A program made the translations under genes and the position numbers. The notes beneath the pieces were generated by a model. That model was not told the origin of the DNA, ran no database searches, and saw only the letters and a program-made list of their open reading frames with translations. From contig CM057234.1 of assembly GCA_029891385.1 (NCBI GenBank), forward strand, positions 18,772,350-18,836,349: DNA of 64,000 bases. Direction: 5' to 3'. Positions 11,163 through 23,267 of this stretch are shown here, one piece after another; within the stretch, counting starts at the first letter, position 1, and every line of letters begins with the position of its first letter. This stretch comes from Erythroxylum novogranatense. Lineage: Eukaryota > Streptophyta > Magnoliopsida > Malpighiales > Erythroxylaceae.

Positions 11163-11689
11163 TAAATATAATTAAATTTAAAATATCTTCAAAATATATA
11201 AATTTTAAATAAAATTTGATTTAGTAATTAAAATATATTTAAAATAAATATTAATGAATAAATAGATATTAGATTATAAAATAAAATATTTTGTATGAAT
11301 AAATATTATATAAGAAGATTAAAAATAATTTAAGTTTTATTTAATATATAATTATTATCAGTAATATAAATATAAGTATAAATATTAATAAAAACATGCT
11401 TTTATTTATATTAAAAAATAAAAAATACGGAAAAAATAATTGGAATCAAAGCAACTTAAATTTACCTCTGTTGGCAAAATTTGAGCGGCACACTTCGATA
11501 ACAAGTTTCGGAAGGAGGTCACGAGACAGAGTTTGCACTTTCACGTGCCAAGTCTTTTGCCGTCGACTCCAAGAAATGAAATTGGCTACTACAACACAGC
11601 GTCGTCAGCTCTGTTCCTATACATTTGCTGCAACTTTTTCGCTCTTCTATTTCTTGGCTGCAATCACAGATACGTAACCGCCAACAATC
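11163..11689 (+). promoter_or_regulatory. Upstream region and 5' leader of the XPG/UVH3 gene
   Basis: The first 240 bp are AT-rich; composition becomes normal from about 11450. A perfect CACGTG palindrome (G-box core) lies at 11542-11547, 143 bp before the ATG. The transcription start is not visible from sequence alone. The Tat 3' LTR borders this region, so the promoter must lie within about 530 bp, or LTR sequence contributes to it. Confidence 0.45.
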
Positions 11690-14600
11690 ATGGGAGTCCA
11701 CGGCTTGTGGGACCTAATCGCTCCCGTGGGCCGCCGCGTATCTGTCGAAACCCTATCCGGCAAGAAACTCGCCATCGGTAATCGCCATATAGATTGCCCC
11801 GATATGTTTTTTTTTAAATTTAATTTTGCTTAAAGTTCAAATATTTACAAAGACTTGAAGAGAGGAAGTTCAAAATTTAACTTGATGTATTTTAGATGAG
11901 AGCATATGGATGGTTCAGTTCATGAAGGCAATGAGAGACGAGAAAGGTGAGATGGTACGGAACGCGCATATATTGGGGTTCTTCCGTCGAATTTGCAAGC
12001 TATTGTACCTCCGTACTAAGCCTGTGTTCGTGTTCGATGGTGGCACTCCGGCTCTCAAGCGTCGAACGGTCATCGCTCGCCGGAGGCAGCGGGAGAATGC
12101 CCAAGCTAAGATCCGGAAAACCGCCGAGAAGTTGCTGCTCAATCAAGTGAGCTTATTCTTTGATGAATTTGAATGCTGTGCACTGTGTTTTGGAGTTTGG
12201 GGGTTATTTATTACTTTTTGTCTGTTTTTTTTTCTCTTTTTTGGTGGAAGCTTAAAGCGATGCGGTTGAAGGAACTAGCTAGGGCTCTTGAGGATCAGAG
12301 GAATACGCAGAAAAATGATCCTAAGGGAAAAAACATTTTGTCGAGCAATCCTGATAATTGCGTGACAGGGACGTGTGATCGTGAAAAATTAGATGAATTG
12401 TAAGATTGTTATATATTTGTAGGTCGAATGATGGTTTTTAGTTGTGTTTCGGAAACATATTTTCACCACATTGATGAGTTGGTTTAGGCTGGCAGCATCC
12501 ATTGCAGCAGAGGAAAACGAGAGATTAATTAATACATCGACATCTGCTGCAGCTAGTGGTGGTGGCGTTGGAGTGTCCTTTGAGAATGAATTAGATGGAG
12601 ATGAAGATGAAGAGACGATTTTGGTAAAGACTGATACTTCATTGGCCATTTAGATAAGGAACTACTACCCCCTTGTATAATGTTGCTAGTTTGATTAGTT
12701 TTGAAAAGCTATTTGGTTTTTGAATTTATGTTAAATCTCAGGTTTAGAAGCACCGGGAGAGCTCTGTAAATAGTATGACATCAAACAAGTACAAAATTTA
12801 CAAGCAAAGCATTCTTTTTTCTTTTTGTTTCAACTAATTTGCTGGTTCAATTCCCAAAAAAAAAAAGTGTTTCAAGTTATACTGGAATTTTGATGCTAGA
12901 CTGTGATATAGCTGATAAAAGCGTTGCTCCTGTAATTGCTAAATCTTGTGCCTTACATTGAGACTTATGGGAAAGGTAATGTACATAACTGCGTTTCTTT
13001 CATTTGTTTTGCAGTCAGCAATGGATGGGAATGTTGATCCAGCAGTCGTAACTGCTTTGCCTGAATCCATGCAAGCTAATCTTTTGGTAACTTTTCATGT
13101 CTATGTTTCTGTGGGATTTTGTTAACTGGGTTGAATAGGATTTACTGGCCTTCCTGCTTTGGGATCACTTTTCCATTGCTGTAAGTTAACAATCGTCCTT
13201 CTGTGATTGAGGGATAGTCTAATCACAGAGAACAAATGAAGAGTTTAAGGTTGATTTTTTCTGGCCAGATGGGCAACATTTGTGGTTCATGATAACCATA
13301 GTGTGAAATATAACATGATGCCTAGAGACATGATTTTGTGACGATAAAAGTTGTGGTCTTTTTGGTAACTATTTTATGTTGCTAAATCTTAGCACTTTTG
13401 GAGGTCTGGGCTGGATATTGTGCTTGGAAGTGACATGATATAGATATTTTTAGTGTCTTATAAGGCTATTGGAAAGCAGGGTCAGAAGCACTTGAAAAAT
13501 GCAAAGGACAAGGAAATTTTGTCAGATCAAATTGACAAGGAAGTAACAGACCTGGAAAAGTTAGATGAAATGTAAGAGAAGCAGTTGTTGTAATGATCGT
13601 CATCTTGTATTAAAGAAGCTGTTGATTGTTTTAATAAGTCAATTTAGGTTGGCAGCATCTCTTACGGCTGAAGAAAAGAAAAATTTGACAAAGGATGCAT
13701 CAACTTCTTCCTTCGCATATCATGCCAGTGAGGAAGACTGGGACGACGATGAAGAGATGTTACTGGTAAGCTTCTATAATTTTTATACGCTGAGTAATCA
13801 TTCTGATGTCAAGTTATTGCGAGTTTTTGCTTTGCACTTCTGATATATGTTAAGACCAGTTTACTTAATTGTTACATTTCCTATTTGGAATGGATTTAGG
13901 ACTGGATGATATTATAGACACGTGATAACATGAGGACTAACATAGTTCAAGTTCTTTACAAAGTAGTAGCACAGGTGTCTTATTTGTTTTTGGATTGTCA
14001 GCTCCCTGAATTGTGTTGTGAGGGCTGGCCCAAGAGATGAAAGGGGGTTTTTGGGGGCCTTGGGAATGTGGGAGTTTCATAAACTGATTCTCCATTATTC
14101 ATTATGTTATTGTTTGATAGCGTTATTGCCTTTAGCTGTGACAAATCTTGCAGCCAGAAGTGCATGGGATAGTTGATCCTGCTGTCTTAGCTGCTTTACC
14201 TCCATCCATGCAACTTGATCTTCTTGTTCAGGTAATATATTCATGCCTTATTATTTCATTCAACACAAGAGCTCTGATTTCCCCTCAAGTGAAAATTTGT
14301 AATATAGGTTTTATTTTCTTTTTCCAGATGAGGGAAAGATTGATGGCTGAAAACAGACAAAAGTATCAAAAAGTGAAAAAGGTTGGTTTAACAACCAATT
14401 AAACAGTTTTGCTTTATGCAAATGCTTGTAACTTTTCTAATTATGAGTTTTGAATTGTTATTGGCTTCAGCTATATGTCACGAAGTCTATAATTTCTCAT
14501 GTGCTCTGTAGTACATTATTTTCTCCCAATGATTTATATTTATCTTTTTTTTTTAATGTATCTTTAGGCTCCTGAAAGATTTTCTGAGCTACAAATTCAG

Positions 14601-17600
14601 GCTTATCTTAAAACTGTTGCTTTTCGCCGGGAAATTGATCAAGTACAAAAGGCTGCCTCTGGGAAGGGTGTAGGCGGGGTTCAGACTTCACGGATATCTT
14701 CAGAAGCCAACAGAGAATTTATCTTTTCTTCATCCTTCACTGGCGATAAACAGTGAGTGAATTGAAGATGATGACAAGAAAAAACATCATCAAGTACATA
14801 CGTAGAGAAAATCTCTAGGTTAATTGTTCTTGTATGTGATGATTATACTTTTGTTATGCATTTGCTGTGATGTCCAATGATTGTTGTTTCAACTCCATAT
14901 GGATTCTGGGTAGCATTCCCTTTCGTTGACAAGCACGTTGTTAATCATGCTAGGTTGTTTACATCTGCCGCAGTGGGCAGAAGGGGAAATGTGCAACAAC
15001 AGACAACGGTTCATTCTTCAGATTCTGTTGCTAATAATGCACCTAATGCTAGGTCCAACAGTGTTACAGGACTAGTCCTGGATGAATCTACAAGGGTGTT
15101 TGATGATGATGTTGAGACATATATGGACGAAAGAGGTCGTACACGAGTCAGTAAAGTGAGGGCTATGGGTATGCGAATGACCCGTGATTTGCAGAGGAAC
15201 CTGGATTTGATGAAGGAGATAGAGCAAGAGCAAACAAATGCAATCTTGACTCCAAGTACTCAGTCTGAATTTGATGGAAGTAAGGCCCCTACTCAACATA
15301 AACAGCTTGAGAAAAGTTCGCCTAATGACAATATGAACTCTGCTAACTTGACTGAAAGAAGTGGAAAATCAATGCTGGAAGATGAGTCATCTGTCCAAAT
15401 ATCTTTTGAAGTTGGTGATAGTAAATGTGCTGAAAGTGATGATGACATATTTGCTGAATTAGTAGCAGAGAAACCTATAAAGGTTTCTTCTGATTCTGCT
15501 TCTGATAATGATTGGGAGGAAGGGATTGTTCAAGGCCATGGAAATGGTTTTTCTAATAATGAAGAATTAAGAGTTGGGCCTTCTCTTAAGGAAAGTAGCA
15601 TTAGTGAGGACAGTGAAGTGGAGTGGGAGGAAGGAGTTTGCAATATTCATGATAATTTTTTGTCACCAGAAGAATCAAAGAAACCAGTTTCCAGAGGTTA
15701 TTTGGAAGAAGAGGCTGATTTGCAGGAAGCTATACGGAGAAGTCTTGAAGATCGTGGGGGTGGGAAACCCATTGACACCCTATCTGGGAATGGGATATTA
15801 AAAAGGTCTGGAGAGATTGATAACAATGCTGTTGAATTGCTTGATGAAGAAGACATTAGTGGTGGGAAGAGTACATTTGTTAATATTGTTCCCCAAGTCA
15901 AGACATCAGAGTTGGAGGTCACGGGGTCTGAAATATCGGGACTGCAGTTAAGGTCGCGTGAGGAGCCAAATCCTGTTAATGAGACGATGGTGGTAAGTGA
16001 ATCATGTGAATATGTTGGACACTCAAGCCAAGCCTTGAATAAAGAGGGGACTTTGTCTGGAGAAATAAAAAATGGAGAATCAGTTGCAGCTTTGGAAGGA
16101 AAAGAGACCTGCTTCATGGAGCAGTCTTCATATACATTTAATGAAGGTGGAGGATTATCTATGAGTAGTGAGTTGTGTGCCAAGGATCATTATCCTATTT
16201 CTAAAGTTCCTTCTGACTTGCCTAATACTGAAGCAGGAACATCCTTATTGGTCAACAAAGAAAAAATTGCTACTGAAGATGTGCCATCTAACCATTTTGT
16301 GGAGCAAGCTAACTCTTCCATTCATATCCGGCCGTTATCTACAAAGGACTCGGAAAATGACATCGGTTTAGAGGAAGAATTGGCCGGAGGGAAGGATCCT
16401 GATGCAGAACTAAAAGAGAAGGCTAACTACACGGACCAATCCATACGCATGGGCAGTGAAAGTATGCCAGTTGGTCTCACAAAGGGTAGTTTGGAGGATG
16501 AAATTCTAAATCTAGGTCAAGAGTATATTAATCTAGAAGATGAACAGAGAAAACTGGAACGTAATGCAGAATCTGTTAGCACTGAGATGTTTGCAGAATG
16601 TCAGGTATTCCTCAAAACTTCTAAATGAATGGTTGCCCAATTTTATGTCATTGCAACTTGTAAAGCCAGTTAGGCTTGACTACATTTCTCCAGAGGATGC
16701 TTTCCTTTTCCTTTTCAGTGTTAAGTTGGAACAAAACATAACTGTATGCTAATGGTTGGCAGAGCAAATAGTATTTTCTTACATCTCATGTTTAACTTTG
16801 GATTCTCTTCTGTATACATTCTCTTCTTTATAAATCTTTCACAGAGAAGCAATTGCTGTGTGTAAGATGTTAAATGATCAGGGAAATCATAAGAATGCTA
16901 GTGTATCTCAATAGTGAATAAGCTCTTTTACATGTGAATAAGCTCTACAATTAGTATATAAATGGCCTATAATTATTAGTGGTTATTCTTTCTTTTGTTT
17001 GGTGAATGGTGAGCTTATTTTCTGATTGTTTTCTTTGTTTCACTATCTGTAGGAGCTGTTGCAGATGTTTGGCATACCATATATTATAGCACCAATGGAA
17101 GCAGAAGCTCAATGTGCTTATATGGAATCTGCGAACCTTGTAGATGGTGTTGTGACTGATGACTCTGATGTGTTTCTATTTGGGGCTCAAAGTGTGTACA
17201 AGAATATATTTGATGATCGCAAATATGTTGAGACATACTTCATGAAGGTGTGGATAGAAACATTGAGTTTCTCCTTCATCTTCGGTCTTAAATGACTTCA
17301 TGTTTGGATAAAGTTTTTGAAGTTTCACTTAAAAAGCTATAGAAGTCACTTATCTGGTTGTTTCTGCCTTGAACTTTGTGCATTTATTTACCAATTTAGA
17401 ATTGCTTATTACATAATTGAAATTATAGTCATGTTTCTCATGCGTCAGCTTATAGTGACATAATTTTGCAGTGTTCTCAAATTTTTACCCTCCATTTTTA
17501 TATTTATTCCTTTACACTATACTATATTATATCACAGGATATCGAGAAGGAACTTGGCCTAACTAGAGATCAGTTAATCCGCATGGCTTTACTTCTTGGG

Positions 17601-18866
17601 AGTGATTATACAGAGGGTGTAAGGTAATCAACAACTTTTAAAGAGTATACCAATTGCCGTTTACTTGTTTATGCTAGATGTTTACATGTTACTTTTGTTT
17701 TCTTTGTTCTTTACAAGTAAATGTAACAAATTATATACTGTTGATCTTATATGGGGAAGTAAGAATTTTTCCCATGTATGGGAAGGTATACATTTATGCT
17801 GGTTTATTCCTAAAGTGTGGTTTCAATGGAATGAATATTTGTGCAGTGGGATTGGCATTGTTAATGCAATTGAGGTTGTAAACGCATTTCCTGAGGAGGA
17901 CGGTCTCCATAAATTCCGGGAGTGGATTGAATCACCAGATCCAACCATTCTAGGAAAGCTTGATGCGCAGACTGGATTAAGTGAGAGGAAAAAAGGGTCC
18001 AAAGTTCTTGGTAATAATTTGAGTTCTGCAAATAACAATGGCGGAGGAACTCAATCTGGTCAAGACATCCCTCAATCACATATGATGAAGCAGTCTGCAG
18101 ATGCTGCGCAACAGACAAAACAGATTTTCATGGATAAGCATGTAAATGCTCAATCTTTGGCATTTGGCTTTTTTCTGCTTGACTCTTACTTTATGATGGC
18201 ATATCCCATCTGCATTTTCCTGTCTTCATGAGTGATGTTAAAATGCATCTTTTGGCAGAGGAATGTTAGCAAAAATTGGCATATTCCTTCTTCTTTTCCA
18301 AGTGAAGCAGTCATTTCAGCGTATTGCTGTCCACAAGTGGACAGATCAACTGACCCTTTCACATGGGGAAAGCCAGATCTTCATTTTCTTCGGAGGTAAG
18401 TCATTTCGCCTTTTGTTTTCCCTGATTTTTAGGATTTAGATGGTTCTCAGATTGACAGGTTGTATCTGTGTCAGCTAGCCTGTTAGTTGTAAACCTGGAG
18501 ATCATTACAGTAATGCTTGTATGCATCATTGGTACATCTTTCTGGATAACACGCACTGAGAGTGGCATCCCAGGTCTTCTCATGTTCAGAATAAATATGC
18601 TCACCACCCACATATCTAAATTTATGCACTCTGAGACCCATTACTGTGGATTAATAGCTCACAAGTTAAGATATATTTACCTGTGTTGCTGATTATTATT
18701 ATATCTAGATTGTGTTGGGAAAAGTTTGGGTGGAGCATCCAGAAGACAGATGAGTTGCTGGTGCCTGTTCTGAAGGAGTATGAAAAGCGTGAGGTTTAAC
18801 TCTCTCACTCTCTCTCTCTTTATATATATATATATATATAGTTTGAGTCTCTCACACTCTCTCTTT

Positions 18867-18903
<37 letters not shown>

Positions 18904-20806
18904 GTAACTGTTCGTGTGTATTCATGGCTATGCAATGAGACTCAAGCAACTTTTTGACCAGCACGCTCAAATGCTTTAGTTCTTGTCTATCTGATTTATT
19001 ACCTCATCTGCCTTGTTATTGTAGTTAAAATCCCACCTATTAGTTATGAGTTGGCTGACTTTTTTGTTTTTTGTTTTCTTTTGAATATGACTTTGGCCAA
19101 TGGCTTCTCTGATGAAGATTCAACTGCGCCTTGAAGCATTTTACACATTCAATGAAAGATTCGCAAAAATTCGTAGTAAAAGAATCACAAAAGCTGTTAA
19201 GGGAATCACAGGAAACCAGTCCTCAGATTTCATGGAATATTCTTTCGAAGAAGTTCCTAACAGAAGGAAAAACCGCAAAAGTTTTGATATTGAGTCAGAA
19301 ATGCTTTCAAAGCTAACAGAGGAAAGTGTTCCTAATTACAAAGAGCAGAATTCTGATAAAATATCTAGTAAGAAGTCTAACAAAAGGACTGCTAGGGAGC
19401 CTATTTCATTTGAACTGGGGAGTCCAAAACAACAAACACAGGTAGAAAGCAGGCTGTGCACTGATAAAGCATCACGTGTTCTTGGAAGAGGTAGACGAAG
19501 AAGAGGTAGGGGGAGGGGAAAGGCAGAGAGAAAGGGAGGTGTTCGTGACAATGAATCTGATCATAGCTCCAGTGACGTTAGCAGTGGTGATGCTGAGCAG
19601 GGATTTCAGGTTTCTAAATCAGAAAAACCACTTGAAGTGCGAAGGGTAAGCTTAGTGTCTCATCTTCCCATGATTCTTTTATGGTTTAAGGATGCTATTA
19701 CAAAAAATATTAATTGGAATATAAACAACTTAATCTATTTAAATTTTAGATCCAAACTACTGGACATTCACTTTGATTGTTTACAAGGTATTTTGGGTCT
19801 CGTTAGTAGTTTCAATATAATTAGGTTGTTGACAACTCAATCTGAGGATCAAGTTGTCAGCTCGTTACTTACTCAAATCTATGTATGGAGTCATTCTGCT
19901 TGACTGAAATTATGATGCCTTGCCTTTCTCTACCTCGGTGAATCAGAAATGCCTCTGACAAATATTTGACAACTTTTTCTAGAACATTTGTGGTCAAACA
20001 TTATGCATTGTAACAATTTGATATCTGGGAAAATTTATCTTTATAGATATAACATATTAATGACTGTTATCCTTTTCTTCTCATGGAATTAACAAGAATC
20101 AATCTCTGTTTCTTTGCTGTTCTGTGTCTAGTCAACTCGTTCCCGGAAGAATGTTTGTTATGCATTGAATGATGTAGAAAGCGATGATTTGAATGAGTTG
20201 CAAGATCAGAGTGAATATGAAATGTCTGAAAGGGAAGAAGGTTTCTCTAGGGATCAAGTGGTGTCTGGAGAAGCTCCCAATGATGTCAATGTCCTGCAAC
20301 AGAATAAAGACAAAGGTCCTTCCCTTGAGATCCCATCTAGCCAGTATCTTGAAAGTGGGGGCGGATTTTGCATTCATGAAGCTGAAGTTAGTAAGCCAGA
20401 TGTTAGCCAAGGTAGCTACCCTTTTGAGGCTGATGCTCCTAAAGATTACCACATAATGGGAGGTGGGTTCTGCATCCGTGAAATGGAGACGGGTGAGCAT
20501 CAAGATACTGCTGTGCCTGCTTTCCGTGAAACTTCTGAATCTTCTCATTTCTCTTGTTTTACGGAAGATGCTGTGTTTGACAATGTTGTACATCAATTAA
20601 CTTCTGGCACAAAACGAGTGGCTGAAGTAGAGGAAACGAATGCTTCCACTATTAAGCAGAATGTGGATAGTGCAGATGCGTCTAACACTGATCATCCCAA
20701 ATTCAGCGATTCTATGACAAAAGGCGCATATAACAATCCCCAGGTGTCCGGTATAGGAGGTCTATCTGCGATGCCTTTCCTGAAAAGGAAACGGAGGAAA
20801 AGTTGA
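11690..20806 (+). CDS. UVH3: XPG/UVH3-type DNA repair endonuclease (RAD2 family), 18 exons
   Basis: A structure-specific endonuclease that makes the 3' incision in nucleotide excision repair in the nucleus. Exons as read: 11690-11777, 11896-12146, 12251-12399, 12488-12623, 13015-13086, 13480-13571, 13648-13765, 14154-14231, 14328-14381, 14568-14752, 14954-16604, 17053-17247, 17538-17623, 17847-18141, 18259-18395, 18709-18793, 19118-19645, 20132-20806. Together they give 4875 nt, 1624 aa, in frame throughout. The N domain starts [16 protein letters not shown], with acidic residues D30 and D77 (VFVFDGG). The I domain has E974/E976 (MEAEAQCAY), D995/D997 (TDDSD) and D1046 ([10 protein letters not shown]), followed by a helix-hairpin-helix ([14 protein letters not shown]). 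The long acidic spacer holds a ubiquitin-interacting motif, [18 protein letters not shown], at about residues 659-677. The C-terminus is basic (FLKRKRRKS), a likely nuclear signal. Exons 3-5 and 6-8 look duplicated. The start is chosen because XPG nucleases need Gly2 directly after Met1. Exon 17's acceptor is the least certain splice site. Confidence 0.93.
12371..14231 (+). repeat. Internal exon duplication within the XPG/UVH3 gene
   Basis: Copy 1 is the end of exon 3 plus exons 4 and 5. Copy 2 is exons 6, 7 and 8. Both encode KLDE[L/M]LAAS, then a serine/threonine-rich run, an acidic run ending DEDEETIL or DDDEEMLL, and then [16 protein letters not shown] or [16 protein letters not shown]. 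Intron positions and phases agree: phase 2 after KLDE, phase 0 after the acidic run. Copy 2 leads on to the conserved [15 protein letters not shown], so copy 2 sits in the usual family context. Confidence 0.8.
18797..18905. repeat. Duplicated CT/TA microsatellite in XPG intron 16
   Basis: Right after the exon 16 donor, a (CT)n-(TA)n block is followed by GTTTGAGT and then by a second (CT)n-(TA)n block that ends in (TATG)n. The two blocks are near copies, so the whole compound repeat is duplicated. It lies inside the intron and does not touch a splice site. Confidence 0.85.
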
Positions 20807-21955
20807 AAGATTAAAGTACTTTGTTTTGGTTATATTAGAGTCAATATTTCCCAGATGTGGATCATGTCGCTGTAACTTCTTCTGCATGTGTTCTCTGTAA
20901 CGCGATTAGAGAAGTAAAGATAGTACTAGGGTCCTAGCGTAAGGGGTTTTGTAATACATGCTTTATCTATCATGAATTATCTGAATGGATATTTACTTGA
21001 GACCCCATTTGTTAGCAACAGGACGTGCATTTTTGGGTTCAGAAATAAGTGTTCCTACAGCGTTAGCTCGATTTACCTTGCGAATCAAAATCACGTCTTT
21101 ACCTCTCTTTTGAGAGGGACGAATTGGTTTTCAAATCCCCATTTCCATTAGTGTGAATTTAGGTAACAAGACTACTTTAAAACAAATGGACACGAAAACG
21201 TTGAAGAAAGTCCTAGTCTGAAATAAAAGTGATGCCGCAGCCTTTTACATCATTGGATAAAGGTTTAGTGGTTGAATGGATTTTTTAGAATGCAAAACGA
21301 ACAAATTCTATACCGTAACTTCTTATCAAACTTTGAATACTTCTTCCCTAGGCATCTTGAAATGGCGAGATTGTTGGGATCTTTAGGTATGATGTGTTTT
21401 CTTGTCTATTTATCATTTTATATATACATGCTTTTGGGGCGTTGGGACTTGGGAATGATTTTGACAATTTGAAATAATCTTACAAAAATCATGCTTAACG
21501 ATGAAATAATGTTTTTCTTGTTCAGTTGAAGAAACTGCTTTATATATGAAAACAACCGAATGATGGAAACAAATGGTCTGTTTCCCTATTCTATTCCACT
21601 TTGTTCCAAAACCCTTTCATCCATCCATTTCTCATTTATTTATTGACGAAGGAGCTTGGACGAATAGAGAGCTAAAAACAGAGGATTTGTCCCTAATGAT
21701 ACCGAGTATACAAAAAAACAAGAAAAATGTGTACGATTCGACTGAAGGCCTGCCAAAACATATGATGTTAGATATTTCTATAAATATTTACGTTTTGATG
21801 TGCAAACAAAATAACAAATATTCTCAGGGTCGGAGTCGGCGGAGATTACTAGCTAATCTTAGCAACTACCTTTTATTAAATTTTTTTTTTTGTGGCATTC
21901 GCTGCTTTGGCACCCAGAGAAAGACATAGCAGAGAGGAAGTAGGTCGAAGTGGTG
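20807..21955. other. XPG 3' flank and spacer to the WAT1 pseudogene
   Basis: This contains the 3' untranslated region of the XPG gene (AT-rich from the stop onward). I see no further gene, element end or RNA gene. The short ORFs here have no recognisable domain. The last 60 bp before 21956 would be the leader of the dead WAT1 copy. Confidence 0.5.
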
Positions 21956-22119
21956 ATGGTACGAAGATGGTGGTACGAGGGAGTGGTTGTCGCTGCTCTA
22001 TTCGCAGCCGAGTGCACCAGTGTTGGCACTAATTTACCGTACAAAGCAGCCACCTTGAAAGGGTTGAATTTCTTCGTCCATGTTGTTTACTCTTACGCTA
22101 TGGCCACCCTTGTTCTTTG

Positions 22120-22595
22120 TGTTATAATAAATGTAGTAATTCACTACATTCAACAATAAGATCACATTTTATTTAGAACATAACATGACAATGAAATCAT
22201 ACCTTCAACACTTTGACATGTAGTCTTGAACTCTCTCCATTCTTTAACCAAAATCTATCAAAGAAAATCAAAACTTTGTGCAAGAGAGTGTGATGGTAGA
22301 AGACTCAACCTTATCTTTTACACACCCACACATACTATATGTGCAACAATCTCACCTTATGTCATATATTATGACATGTTCTACCCTAAGGGATAGAATA
22401 GGCTAATTGTGTCACTTTAATGGATGATGTGAACTATAATTTAATAGGCCAACATATAGTTATTAGGGTACTATTATATGCCTTAAATGCAATTAGTAAA
22501 TTAATCATCCCATTATAGTTATTAAATATACATTAGGCAATTCGAGACATATGGAATTAATGTGTGATTATATTAGTCAACATATATTTCTAATA
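22120..22595 (-). repeat. 3' LTR of the copia element (left end)
   Basis: 476 bp, nearly identical to 31763-32248. The first 80 bp differ by five substitutions and one single-base indel. The purine-rich AAGTGGGAGAA on the reverse strand (22596-22606) is its polypurine tract. Confidence 0.92.
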
Positions 22596-22606
22596 TTCTC
22601 CCACTT

Positions 22607-22971
22607 GGATAGTATAATCAAACTACCATATCAATCTTTATCATCTAAAAGCAATCAAATAAATCATATGCAATATCATATCGACATGATACATATGCTA
22701 CACATGATTTGGCCCTGAAGATGTTCAAATTCTATAATAACCATTAAAACAACATGCGTGTAATACAATAATTGAGACTTTTGCATTTGTCTCCTTGTGT
22801 ACCTGTCATTTCGTCAAACTACATATATGCATCAACATATATATGTCAACATTAACAAAAAATGACTGCAAACATCATTATGCATGTCTCATATATAAAA
22901 GTCATAAGCAATCCATACAAAGTGCCAATATGTTCAACACAAAATAGCAAACTCCCACTAATCTTATCCAG
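22607..22971 (-). other. 3' untranslated part of the copia element
   Basis: AT-rich sequence between the end of the RNase H frame and the polypurine tract, with no ORF of note. The inner polypurine end, with CTCCCACTTGG on the plus strand, sits at its left border. Confidence 0.5.
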
Positions 22972-23267
22972 CTAGGTTCTTAACAATCTCATGTGGGAGA
23001 CGTGTTCTGCAAACACATATATAGGTAAGCCTTTTGTGAGTGGATCTGCTAATATGGTAGCTGTAGGCGTATACTCAACAGTATTGAGGAATTCAACGAC
23101 TTTTTCTTTAACAAAATAGTACTTTATATCAATATGCTTTGAGCGAGAAGTACTCCTAGTGTTCTTAGAGAAAGCTACAGCTGTGGAATTATCACAATAT
23201 ATTTTCAGCGGACTCGAAATAGAATCTACAATACCCAATGCTGAAATAAAATTTCGCAACCATATTA

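Noticed and set aside
17665..18231. ORF 17665-18231 as a separate gene
   Set aside because: It is XPG exon 14 (17847-18141) read through into both flanking introns. Splice sites and the I-domain sequence fix the true exon.
22115..22160. ORF 21950-22159 as a complete small membrane protein
   Set aside because: Its last 13 codons are copia LTR sequence. The frame is WAT1 exon 1 cut by the insertion at 22120.
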